DNA of 64,000 nucleotides, taken from the NCBI RefSeq assembly GCF_009730915.1, contig NC_052482.1, positions 20,924,345 to 20,988,344 of the forward strand. Direction: 5' to 3'. Under the pieces are notes generated by a model. That model had not been told where the DNA came from. It searched no databases and worked only from the letters and a program-made list of their open reading frames with translations. The position numbers and the translations under genes were made by a program. Numbering within the stretch: the stretch's first letter is position 1; each line of letters opens with the position of its first letter. The stretch is from Dioscorea cayenensis subsp. rotundata. Its lineage: Eukaryota > Streptophyta > Magnoliopsida > Dioscoreales > Dioscoreaceae. Positions 34,374 to 45,251 of the stretch are shown piece after piece.

Positions 34374-35327
34374 AGGTGATGAGGCAGCAACTATACTAGA
34401 ATAGATATATAATACTCATGGTTCTGGTTTCTTTACCAGTTTATACATGAACCTCTAGTCCTCTCATTTATCACTCATAGAACACCACTGTTGTGTGGTG
34501 CCCATTTAAAGTGGAACTTCTTTTAACCAATAAATATTAGTTTTTCTTTCCTTTTTGTAGTCCTTCTTTTTCGCTTGGCCTCCTCGACCTTAGCTAGTCA
34601 TGAAGCTATTGATTTTTGTATGAGTTTATGTATGAGTTTGACTGACCATGTGATTCAAGACACAAGTAATTGAATTGTGCTAAAATTATAAAGTTAAGTA
34701 GTAGATTGACTGTATGATAATGAGATGGCTTCCAAATGACTGAGATTAGTATGCTATTACTTCCACATTACATCTGAAGATGGTTTGTCACCAGGGACAA
34801 GTATTAGATTGAAAATAAAAGATATATATGTTGCAAATTTAATTAAAAACGTTTTAAAATATTATATGCAGTTATTAATGGGAATACCTGTTGCCATCTT
34901 GAGATATGTTATCAGATCTATGAACTGCAAGTCAAGTAATAAACAAATGATTAATTTCACAGTGAAACAAGCTTTTCAGTAGTGTTTGAAGTGAAATAAT
35001 GAATCATTTCAAGTACTTGGATTCACATCAAGCTCGGAGGGATTTTCCCTCATCTATTGTCGAGATTAAGGGAGTGGTTTCCAAGGTTTTCTCTTATTGT
35101 TTTAGCACTGTTGATTGTTCTTGCCTTATCTTTATAATGAGTGGCTAAGTTTCCCAGTGTTTCCGAATTGTAGAACCTTAGGAATAATCTTGTATTTGAA
35201 TCTTAATCTTTTAGAAGCTTATAGAAAGGCTTTTGATTTTGAGTTTTATTCTTATGTCCATTAATCATAGATTATTAGGCAAAAGTTTTAGATCTAAGAT
35301 CTTTATTTGATTTCATGTTCTCAATGA
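34374..35327. other. 3' spacer of copy F and unique sequence
   Basis: Up to about 35010 this aligns with the spacer after copy C (28547-29180). From 35010 to 35327 the sequence is unique and I see no gene. Confidence 0.5.
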
Positions 35328-38300
35328 GAAATTGTTAGAAACGAGACCCCGAATAGCACATTATGGTAGCGAAATAAATGGAAAAGAATGAAATAAAGTT
35401 CCATATTAAAAAGACAAGATGAAAAACCCCCTAAATAATTGGTGAAAACCACTTGCAAAAAAAAGATAAAGAATTTACTAAAAGGGAAATTCTGAAGTTA
35501 CAACTCTCTCTAATGGGTCAAAGGAGAAAACCAAGACTTCTCAATGAAGAAATAGTCGGACTAACTCCTTTATTTTTTTTTTTTTTTTACACTCATACTC
35601 TTTTTTTTTCTAATTCTTTTCCTACCTCACTTGTTCTCCTTTCACTCAAGTTGTGTTGGAGTCAGATGAGAACTCTATATATATGGGGAGAAGAAGCCAT
35701 GGTTTGGGTCATTAGTTTATGGTCCATTGGGTTTGTCAGTCATCCATGGAGTCAATAGTTGAGTTCGGAGGAGCTATATTGTGAGTCAGCCGGTTTGTGT
35801 TGATGGTTTATGCCAATACCCTTAATTTCGAAGATTTGATCAGCACAATCAGATCTTTCACACCATCTTCCCATCTCGCCATCTCGACGTTGCATAGTCA
35901 TGTAAATTAAGCGCAGGATCGACAATCATACGAATCACGTTGATTGCTTGTCATAAAGTCCGCTAGATTATCCTCAAATAAACCATAACGATCAGACCTT
36001 CTTCAACTTTCTCACTAAATCTAAATGGTACCGAATCGATATGTTTTGTCTTCAACGAAATGGTCGATCTCTTTGTGAAGATGCATTGTGCCCGGTTGTC
36101 AGCAATATGAGGATGTTCTCTTGTTTGGGCGCCCAAGTTCTTCCAACATCATCTCTAACCACACCGCTTTACCGTGGTCGCCACTCGCTCGGCCGTCACG
36201 CCGAGCCACTGACCGACCAGAGTTTCTCAAACCCACCACAGCCTCCCGCTGCCAACACATCCAAGGATTTGCTTTTATCAGAGATCACCAGAACACCAAG
36301 ATCAACATATCCATCGATGCTAGTCCATCTCATAACACAGCAACATTTGAGGTTCCCTTTACATATCCGAATCCTCTTAACAACACCTTAATGTTTTGAC
36401 GCCAGATTCGCCATACGCACCCATTCTTCATACCACTCCCACCGCGATGTGCAATGTCCTGCCCTCAGTATGCATCATGGCTGTAACATTAGGCTTCCCA
36501 ATCGCACTGGGATGCATTACCTGCACTCGAGGACATCTCCATCCTCTTTCTTCACGTTAGACACATACTTCCCGAGGATAACTTGAATAACAGAGGTGAG
36601 AAAGAAATTGGCTGCGCCTGAGACAGTTGAATCGCCGCAAGATTTTCTTCAGATAAGTCTTCTCGAGAAAGCCAAATCTTCCTATAATATCTCTTGCCTC
36701 TATGAATTTGCATCCCTTAAAATCTGTGTTTGCAGTCCCAAATCCTTTCATTACTTCAAACTCCCCAGCCAGCAGTGCGCTTTTAACTCCTCGATACGAT
36801 GCATTTGCTGCGCCTCGCTAATCAACATGTCGTCAACATACAAAAGTTATAGCAACAAGAAGAGCAAAATCTACTTCATCCTCGAGATATTCTCACAGGT
36901 CTGCATTTGAATCAGCTGTGGTCCATAAAGGCTCATGATAGAAGGAATCAAATCTTCGTGCATCTCAACATCTTGGCGCCGCTTTTAAACCAGCATGCAG
37001 ATTTCTTTTCAACCGAAAACCAAGTTCTCTTTACCTTTTCTTCAAAAACCTTCCGTTGGAGAGTATATAAATTTCTTCTTCAAAGATCTCCACGAAGAAA
37101 TGCGCTTTGACATCTAACTCATTAAGTCGCAAGTCAGTTCAGATGTAGCACACATCGCCAGATCTACCTTCCTGACCGGTCAGCAGCCCAACCACGTGCT
37201 TAAAAGGCTATACTGTCAGTCACTACCTTCCTTCTCGAGAAAAGGCATATTCACGCCACCGTACAGACGATAACGTCACTCCACTTGATCATCACTATTG
37301 CAAGCTTGACCTCTGTGGTAGAATTCCACTTGCCATGTTTCGGGTTTTCGGGCCGCCGCGGCATGGCGACACCGCACGTCTCCTAGGTTTTATACAAGAG
37401 CTTCAATTTCTTCTTCCATTGCACGCCATCCATCGAGACGATCTCGGATCGCTCAGCTCAGTTTCAAGAGTTGACAGCCTCCATCCTCGCGCCAGAAGAC
37501 AGAAGCAACATTACCTCCATATACAGCAGTCGGATGCCAACAGGCTGCGCATACATTTCCAGCTCGTCCGGGAGCTTTCATGATTGCACTAGTGTCTGAC
37601 TGCAGTGTAGCTTCACTTTCTTTTTCACCGCACTGAGCCACAGTATTTGCTGCTTCTGCAGCGGCCAGCACCCACTCACTTGCTCTTGTTCTTTATCTTC
37701 GGGCGAAGATAACATCCCCGCCGATCACAACCTTACGGGCGTAGGATCCCACGTCAGCTGTACTTAACACCATCAAACATATCCCAATAAGAACATACAT
37801 TCTCTCGGATTTTGGATCCGCTAGAAGCCTCGTAGTATTGTATATATACATGCGCGCGTGACTTCCAAATATATGAAGGCTCAATAATCAATCGCTTGCG
37901 TACCGTCATCTCCAGACGGCGTCCTAACCTCGATTGCAGCGACGGGCCGATCACCGCCACATAACAAACGTGCGCGTCACGTCGCTTCATTTCGGCCAAC
38001 GCCTTTGTCTGAGCCTCGCCAGCTCACAACATAGCTCTTGTTTTTCCAACAAGAAGTCCTGCCCATCCATCCGCCTCGCGCTTACCCATTATTGAGGTAG
38101 AGCGAGTGCATGTCAGAGCTGAATCGCTGACGCTTTCGCTGCGCATTCAGCAGATTCCTTTTCGCTACTATATTCTCCTCCACATATCGGCCCTCAAACA
38201 CTGATCTTCTCGCCGATCTCAAGAAGTCCATCCGCTCCATGTAAACTTTGAAGACTTCAAACACACGGGCCTTCCTCCTTGATAAGCACACCCAACATCT

Positions 38301-40524
38301 CCTCGCTGAATAGTCACCACTGAAACGACAAAGCACCTGCCCCTCCCAGGATGTAACCGGTGTCACACACATCGAAGTGAACCAATTCTAGAATTGCTTT
38401 TTGCTTCTAGTAATTCAGATGTGTCGAACTCGACTGGACGTCGCCATGCCATGGTCTAGTCGTTCACAAAGTGGTGTATACCTTTTAAGTAGACCTTGAA
38501 GTAGATTCCTTTTGCAAGAATCTTCATTCGCTTGCATCCGACGCAGTCCAAGTTTCCGCGTACATGGGCGATCATTGTGCATCTTTCACTGAGACCACTT
38601 GTAGCAACCAGTTTCTCTTCAGGTAAAGTTTCTCCTCCAGCGATGTGTGTATAGATTATGCAGCTCATCTTTTCTCGCCGGCGCATGCAAGCGCCTCCCA
38701 TTACATATCTACGATCTCCTTGCTTTTGAACTTCATAATTTTGCAACCAAGATCACCGTTGTCCCATAGACAACAAATTTTCTTCAGGCCCTCCACATGC
38801 CCGTTTACTTTGAGATGGTCCGAACCGTGCGCATCATACATCTTCGCGCTTGATAATGCCAACGCCAACGCATCTTTCAAAGCTGATCGATTACATAATG
38901 CATTACGCATCCCCCGTGAGATGTCAGGTTCATACTAGTAACGGAACCATTCTCTGGAGGTCGGTGAAAAGTGGCTCAATAATCGCAGCTATGCTACATC
39001 GCGAAATTCACCTCGACTGGATGCTCGCCGCCTGGGTACATCACCTCACGGCTTCCATCATCTCGAAGCGTTTGCAGACAGTCCCTCGAGGATCGAATCC
39101 TTTTATTTAGACCCAACAATCCTTCTTCATGCTCACTCCTTCTGCCACAGCAGCACTTGAAAGTTTCACTTCTTCGACTCCCATCTGACCATCACCATCA
39201 GAATCTCCCACCAGATTCAATCGCCTGCTGGTCTTCCTCTCTCGTCACCACTGCAAAGCCTCCGCTTGCAGCGAACTTCTGCCAGGCTTGTCTTCCTGTT
39301 TCCGCGCTGCATCCTCTTCTCCGCATGTGCCACCGCAATATTGACAAAACTAGACCCGTCTGCAGAGGACATTATTTGTTAAGTTAACGACGTAGTCGAT
39401 CATACGTAACTGGCAGACTTTGGAGTAGAATTTCGGTGATGTTCACTGGACTTATCGACAGATCCCAATGACGCTGAGTCAGAGATGGGAAAAGCAGTGC
39501 GCGCAGTATTCATGCGTCCGGCGTCAAGTCGGCAGATTCCCGCCAGCCATGCTAAGATAGCCCCTCCTAAGGAAAATTTCATTGCTAGAGTCGATTCAGC
39601 CTCGTGACAACTAGAATGGCAGGCGGGGTCCCATATCTCTTTCGCTGCCTTCTTTCTCCGGCACGCTTGATAGAACTCCATCGCTAGCGAGGGACGACGA
39701 CTGCACCTGCTGCGTCCATCTCATTCCACTTATCATCTTCGACCTCACCGAGGCTTCTCAAACGATGGCCGCCAAGGCTGGTCCTTCCTCGGGATCGCCG
39801 GTCTCTCAGCTTTCCACAAAGGAGAAATTACGCCCTAATTTTTCAATCTCATATTTTTGGCCGCACTAGCACTCATTAGAAATCAGTGCAGAAGAGCAGA
39901 ATCGGCCTTTTCAAAAAGGCGCGAACACTCTATCCAACTTATTTTCTCGATGCGGAGGATCCACCATCGACGTAAACTACGCATGCAGACAATGAGCACT
40001 GATATATTACACCAAGATCTAGCTCGATACCACTTGTCGAAATGTAGGACCGAATATAACATTACTCGAGAAAAATAAAATGAAAAGAAATCGTCGAAAA
40101 ATAAACGACACAGCATGTTACTGTGAAAACCCCTAAATAATTAGTGTAAAAATCACTGCAGGCAAAGATAAGAAATTTACTTAAGTGGGAAAATTCCAGT
40201 GAGTTACAAACTCTCTACAATAACAGGAGAAAGCCAAAGTACTTCTCTAGTAGTGATAGAATAGCAGCTTCTCAGAAAATATTTTTCTCTTTTTGCTACA
40301 TTTCTCGATTTTCTCTAATTTTCTCTCACTCTCACTTGTTCTCCTTCACTCAAGTTGTGTTGAAATGGGATGAGAACCTCCTCATATATATAGGGAGAAG
40401 AAGCCATGGTTTAGCCATTAGTTTATGGTCCATTGGTTTGTCATCCATGGATTAAGAAGTTGATAGTTTAGAGGAGTTGGTATTAAGCCATTGGTTTGTG
40501 TTGATGGTTTATGCCAACAGAAAT
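35328..40524 (-). mobile_element. Ty1/Copia LTR retrotransposon on the minus strand (degraded)
   Basis: LTRs 35333-35816 and 40035-40519 (about 485 bp each), flanked by the 5-bp duplication GAAAT (35328-35332 and 40520-40524). On the minus strand the LTR begins TGTTGGCATAAACC, and a primer-binding site TGGTATCGAGC follows it at about 40032-40022. Internal domains are recognisable only in pieces: an integrase-like piece (ARRCWVCLSRRKARVFEVFK) near 38290, the RT motif YVDDM at 36840-36826, the following Copia block (FLEKTYLKKILRRFN) near 36650 and the RTKHI block near 36040. The frame is broken throughout by small indels, so the copy is inactive as sequenced. Confidence 0.88.
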
Positions 40525-42360
40525 CCATATGATTTGATCTTCATAGATAAAAGGGAATTAAGGTTGTGTCTAGAGATAAAACATCCCCCTCCTCCCATAT
40601 CATTGATTTTCCATACATCCTTGAACTTGTATTTTTCACTTCTTAGTTCTTAATTAGTTCACTTAGTTCTTTAGGTATTTAATATTGAATTATATAATAG
40701 AAGAATAGGTAATACTCGTATTCACACTCTTATTGGGATCCACATCTTGCATTTTACACACTTTTGTTGCTTGAGCGACCTGCGCACTACAGAAGATTAG
40801 AAATATCTTAATTGCAATTTTTCATGCATAGCACAGCTGATCAATAGATTAGGGCTTAAATTGACAAAAGACAACAACTAAACTACATAATCTAAAATTT
40901 GAATTACTAATATTAAGAATTTCCCCAAAAACATATATATCAACAACTAAAAAATAGGCCCTGACACTAGAATTGCAAGAAGAGGATTCCAAAATTTGGA
41001 GAAGCACAACATTCCTTGCTAACGAAGGGAAGTAAGTAGCATGAGTGAAGAATCAATGAGTGTGGGGCAGAGGTCACAAATTCGACTCTCAATCTCTAAT
41101 TTGGAAAGGAATGGAATACTAACTCTTTAGCTGGTGTAATTTACTTCTATATAAGCTCAAAGTTGTAAATTGATATAACTTTTAACTGTGGTTTGTCTTT
41201 TTTTTTTATATATATTTTAGTATTAAAAAAATTAGATTTCTAAAACTTTATAAAAACTTAAATTATTTTAAATTAAAAAAAAGTATTTTCATAATTTGGT
41301 TGGTTTTTTTTTTTGGAAGAATTATAAAGATGATACATAGTCTGATATCAATGTATACCATGTAACACTTGGGTGCACTTGGTAATATGACAATAAAGTT
41401 TTTGTAATCAGTAATATACATCTTTATTGTGTATAAAATAAATGCATTTTTTTGCTAATATATTTTGTAAATCTTTATTTAAAAAAAACAAATGACCTCT
41501 TATTTTATAACCACATATAAAAAATTTTAAGACGTAGTTTTTTAATAGATTCCACTAATTAGTATTTTACTTATGCGAGATTCAATGTATTGTTTCATTC
41601 CATAAACTATTATTTTTAATAAAACAACATATCCGATGAGTCCAAAAAAAAACGTAAAGAGTAATGAAAGCAAATTATTAAGTAGCTTATTTTAATAAAT
41701 TTGTGATTTATTTATTTAAATAAATAAATAAATTATTAAGCAGCTCATCCATAAAAATTAGTATAAAAAAGTTGAGTCTATGTGTGATGTAGGTGTTATT
41801 TATACTAAAACATATGAGGATGGTGTAGCAATGGACAGAATCACTATTACATACCAATTTTCTATTCTTGGGAAGTTATCTCATCTTCACAATAAATTTT
41901 ATGGTAATAAAAAAATATTTAAAATTCAAGATACTTGATGGTATTTTTACAAGAAAAGGGATATAAAAGATATTCAAAAAAACATTGTCGGCACCTAAAT
42001 TTTCTTCAAATTAGCTAAAGGTCCTTTTCTCAATTATTATTGATATCCACAATATCTGCGACCTTATCTCTTGTAGTGAGTGGATAGAAAATGTTTATAA
42101 TTCAACAACTACAGCTGTCGATAGGCCTATTCCATGGTGATCCAATGGATATGTTCCAATCTTTGTTTAAGAGCCAAATGTCACAATCAACGCATGCATA
42201 GTCCACAGCACAAAGGTTTGGAATTCAAATACTAATTGATATATATGACTATATATATATATTACATATAAAAGCCAAGCAACTTTATTATATATATTAA
42301 TCAATCGATCTCATGCAAAGCTTACAACTAATCTTATTCATCACCTTTCGTCATATTATA
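40525..42360. other. Intergenic region before the LRR gene
   Basis: AT-rich, no gene recognised. A weak tRNA B-box-like string (CAAATTCGACTCTC) near 41079 may belong to an old SINE. A (TA)n run lies near 42238-42260. Confidence 0.5.
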
Positions 42361-42367
42361 CTTCACA

Positions 42368-43297
42368 TCATGACTTGCATGCAGGAAGTGGAGGTCCACA
42401 GAGACACTTATTATGAAAGTAAGAAAACTCATCAAACTTGGACGTCACCGCTCCCTGCGGGATCTCGCCGCAAAGCCGATTGTAACTAACATTGAACATG
42501 GTTATTGGTCCGGTCAACTCATTAATTGAGTTTGGAATGCTCCCAAAGATCATGTTATGGTTCAAGTCCAAATAAGTGATATTCACCGGAAAACTGGTCA
42601 CCGAAGAGAGATTAAAACTCAACTTATTCCTGTTCAAATCAATTATAGTCACAGAACTAGAAGCGAAGAACAAGAAGGAGGCGTCGCCGGAGAGGTTGTT
42701 ATGAGAGAGATAAAGATCCGGTGAGGACTTAAAAGAGGAGAAAGAAGAAGGAATGGATCCGGAGAGGTTGTTACGGTCAAGGTGGAGAGCTGAGAGGATA
42801 GGGAGAGAGGAGAGAGAAGGAGGGATCTCGCCTGAGAACTGGTTGAAGGAGAGGTCAAGGTCTGTGAGGGATGTGAGGGAGGAGAGGAATGAAGGGATGG
42901 GACCGGAGAGAGAGTTCCAGCTGAGCATGAGGAGGAAGAGGTTGTGGAGCTTGGTAATGGAGGATGGGATGGAGCCGGTGAGGTTGGGGAGCTTGTGGAA
43001 ACGGAGGGAGGTGAGGAAGGGGAGGTCGCCGATGGCGGATGGGATGGTGCCGGCCAATGAGTCTTGGATGACGTAGAGGCCGGTGACACGGTCGGAGTTG
43101 GGTGAGCATTCAACGCCATACCAGTCGCAGCAGGCGCTGGTGTTGGTCCAGGAGGCGAAGTGGTAGGCATTGTTGAAGTGGGATTTGATGGAAATGAGAG
43201 CTTTTTTGTCTTCTTTGTTGCATTTTCCGGCGATCGCCGGAGAAGTTGAGAGGAAGAGGAGGAGGAGGGTGGAGAAGAGTGGGAAGAAAGTGGCCAT
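42368..43297 (-). CDS. Polygalacturonase-inhibitor-like LRR protein (PGIP-like)
   Basis: Single-exon secreted leucine-rich-repeat protein of 309 residues. The N terminus (MATFFPLFSTLLLLFLSTSP) is a signal peptide cleaved near AIAG. Residues about 25-66 form the N-terminal cap (CNKEDKKALISIK...ACCDWYGVEC). Extracellular-type LRRs follow (LxGxIPxxLxxLxxLxxLxLSxNxLSG) to about 270, then a C-terminal cap with paired cysteines (CLCGPPLPACKS). This is the PGIP architecture: such proteins act in the cell wall and can inhibit microbial polygalacturonases. It is slightly shorter than typical PGIPs (about 330), and some repeats are irregular (FKSSPDLYLSHNNLSG). Inhibitory activity cannot be read from sequence; a non-inhibitory LRR protein such as an FLR1-type is the main alternative. 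The frame is intact. Confidence 0.88.
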   Translation of the reverse strand: MATFFPLFSTLLLLFLSTSPAIAGKCNKEDKKALISIKSHFNNAYHFASWTNTSACCDWYGVECSPNSDRVTGLYVIQDSLAGTIPSAIGDLPFLTSLRFHKLPNLTGSIPSSITKLHNLFLLMLSWNSLSGPIPSFLSSLTSLTDLDLSFNQFSGEIPPSLSSLPILSALHLDRNNLSGSIPSSFSSFKSSPDLYLSHNNLSGDASFLFFASSSVTIIDLNRNKLSFNLSSVTSFPVNITYLDLNHNMIFGSIPNSINELTGPITMFNVSYNRLCGEIPQGAVTSKFDEFSYFHNKCLCGPPLPACKS

Positions 43298-43370
43298 TTA
43301 TGGGATTTGGTTTGGTTTTGTTTTTGTTTGTGATGCAGTTTGGATGAGGATTGAGAGTGCATATATAATA

Positions 43371-43378
43371 TATTTATA
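43371..43378 (-). promoter_or_regulatory. TATA box of the PGIP-like gene
   Basis: TATAAATA on the minus strand, about 75 bp upstream of the ATG. G-boxes (CACGTG) follow further upstream at 43409 and 43570. Confidence 0.65.
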
Positions 43379-43408
43379 GATGGCAGATGGTTGCCCTCGG
43401 TCCACCTC

Positions 43409-43575
43409 CACGTGGCCGCCGTCATTCAAATTAAAGTTCATGTTCTCAATGGAGTGATGCACCGTGGGCCCCTCTGTCCTCTCACCATCCTCTTGTCCCC
43501 TCACCTATCCCCCTTTGACCATGAACTATCCCCACATGATGAGAAGTACGTCCCATAGTCATCACCATCCACGTG
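43409..43575. promoter_or_regulatory. Two G-boxes upstream of the PGIP-like gene
   Basis: CACGTG at 43409-43414 and 43570-43575, within 280 bp of the start codon. Candidate bHLH/bZIP sites by motif only. Confidence 0.45.
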
Positions 43576-43599
43576 ATAAGATCCGCACCCAACGTCTCG

Positions 43600-44769
43600 T
43601 TCTCTCGGATAGGTGACTATTAATGGCACTTCAACCTAAAAAAACAAAAACAACTAATAACTTCCAAGAGACACGCAAAAACAATACAAAAATCTGAATT
43701 ATAAAATGTGGAACCTGGCCAGAGATGTAGGTATACAATGGTGTATACAACTACTAACATGTATTATAGAAACCGGTACAATTACTAGGATCATAAGTCT
43801 GGTTCCAACGATAACAGACACAGATATCAGTATAAACAACCAAACCCCTACCAATCACCGGATTACGGTTGGAGTAAAAGAAATACCGTCAAGAAGGTGA
43901 AAAAGCAAAAAGAGAAAAATAAAATACGTCAGCGAAGAAATAAAATGTGGGTCAAATATTATAGAGGTAGGTACAATTACCTCAAAATACATAACACTTT
44001 CCTCTGCCGGAATAGGAGACAACGACCGAGATAAAAGTTATATACTGTTAAAGTCTCTATATTTAACAAGCTCAGTGAAAGTGTTAAATCTGCCAGAACC
44101 AGAAATAATGAGCGAAAACGTTAAACTAATGATAATTATGCAATGAGAATATAGGACTCTTTGTCGTGCAAGTTAGAAGGTCACATTTAGAATCGGAGAA
44201 TCTCCCTGAATTTACACGGGTATTTCAGGGCTACTCCACTTACAAAGCAGACGAAATAATCAAGACCAAACTATACTCGCAGTACTCTATGCTAATGAAG
44301 AAGAAAATAATTATTACTGAGGTTGGAGCAACGTATATAGGGACCTAAGGAAATACGTTAGAATGTCAAGTTGCTATCTTGTTTGGAGATCATTCAGAGA
44401 TGAAGACGGTGAACACTCCGGTAAATATTCAAATACCATCAAAAACACATTATTATTGTATATTACATGGGACAACACAATAAAGAGCTGTATCCAAGTA
44501 GGATTAAACTTCATCTAGGCTTTGTGTAACGATGAAACAATGTAATATAATGTTAATCGTTAGTTTGTTATATACTATAATCATGAGTCTGACAAATAGC
44601 TGTAATTAATGAATAAACAACAATCGTAATACACGAATAAACAACAATATTATATAAACTTATATTATTTAACAAATGGGGGAAGAAAGAAAGATATAGG
44701 ACTATAGGAGTCTACTAGATGTAAATCACAAATCACATTAATAGAACAGAAGGAAGGGTGGGAAGCACA
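43600..44769. other. Unassigned AT-rich region
   Basis: No gene, repeat boundary or domain recognised. The short open frames at 43706 and 44166 show no family resemblance. Confidence 0.5.
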
Positions 44770-45064
44770 AAAGAAATGCTATAGTAAGTATAATCGTTTA
44801 CAATATCCAACGAGAAACACTTACAATTCCCAACAATGCATTCATCTTTAATGCATAGTCCCTTAGCTATCATTGTAAAGAAGAGCTTCATAACTGCAAA
44901 ATGCTTTGAAAAAAATCACAAACCCTACAGTAACTATGAAAGTTTACAATGTACAACAAGAAACGCTTACAATTCCCAACAATGCATTCATCTTTAATGC
45001 ATGATCCCTTGGCTATCATTATAAAGAAAAGCAAATATTGTGCACACAAGGGCAGTTCATAGAG
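44770..45064 (+). promoter_or_regulatory. Tandemly duplicated DUF674 promoter block before copy G
   Basis: Two copies of the conserved promoter, about 146 bp apart (the GTTTACAAT blocks start at 44796 and 44942). Both carry TTAATGCAT and a TATAAAG-like box (GTAAAG in the first, ATAAAG in the second). The second box (45020) is 45 nt from the ATG at 45065. Confidence 0.65.
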
Positions 45065-45251
45065 ATGAATAACAACATAATGGTCCTGAAGCTGATTATA
45101 GACACTAAAATAAATAGAGTATTGTTTGCTGAAGCTAGGAAAGAGGTGGTGGATTTCATCTTTGGTCTTCTTGCTTTGCTAGTAGGCTCCATAGTGTATT
45201 TACTAGGACAGAATCAAACGATAGGATCAATTGGCTGTATCTACAGCAGCT

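Larger units (their letters stand above)
24100..35010. repeat. Tandem segmental duplication of a DUF674 unit
   Basis: Unit 1 (about 24.1-29.2 kb) and unit 2 (about 29.9-35.0 kb) carry the same order: intact gene, spacer, short fragment, AT-rich spacer, second gene, 3' spacer. Matching gene starts are 24359/30182, 26439/32599 and 27471/33687. Differences are explained by later insertions: SINE 1 and the LTR remnant in unit 1, the GAGCTCG MITE in unit 2. Confidence 0.85.

Noticed and set aside
36041-39110. Several plus-strand frames of 80-116 codons in the Copia interior
   Set aside because: The element lies on the minus strand, where RT and integrase motifs are found; the plus frames have no recognisable content.
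42649-43425. A 258-codon Ser/Pro-rich open frame on the minus strand over the LRR gene
   Set aside because: It is the shifted frame of the PGIP-like CDS; its Ser/Pro/Thr bias comes from reading LRR codons out of frame.
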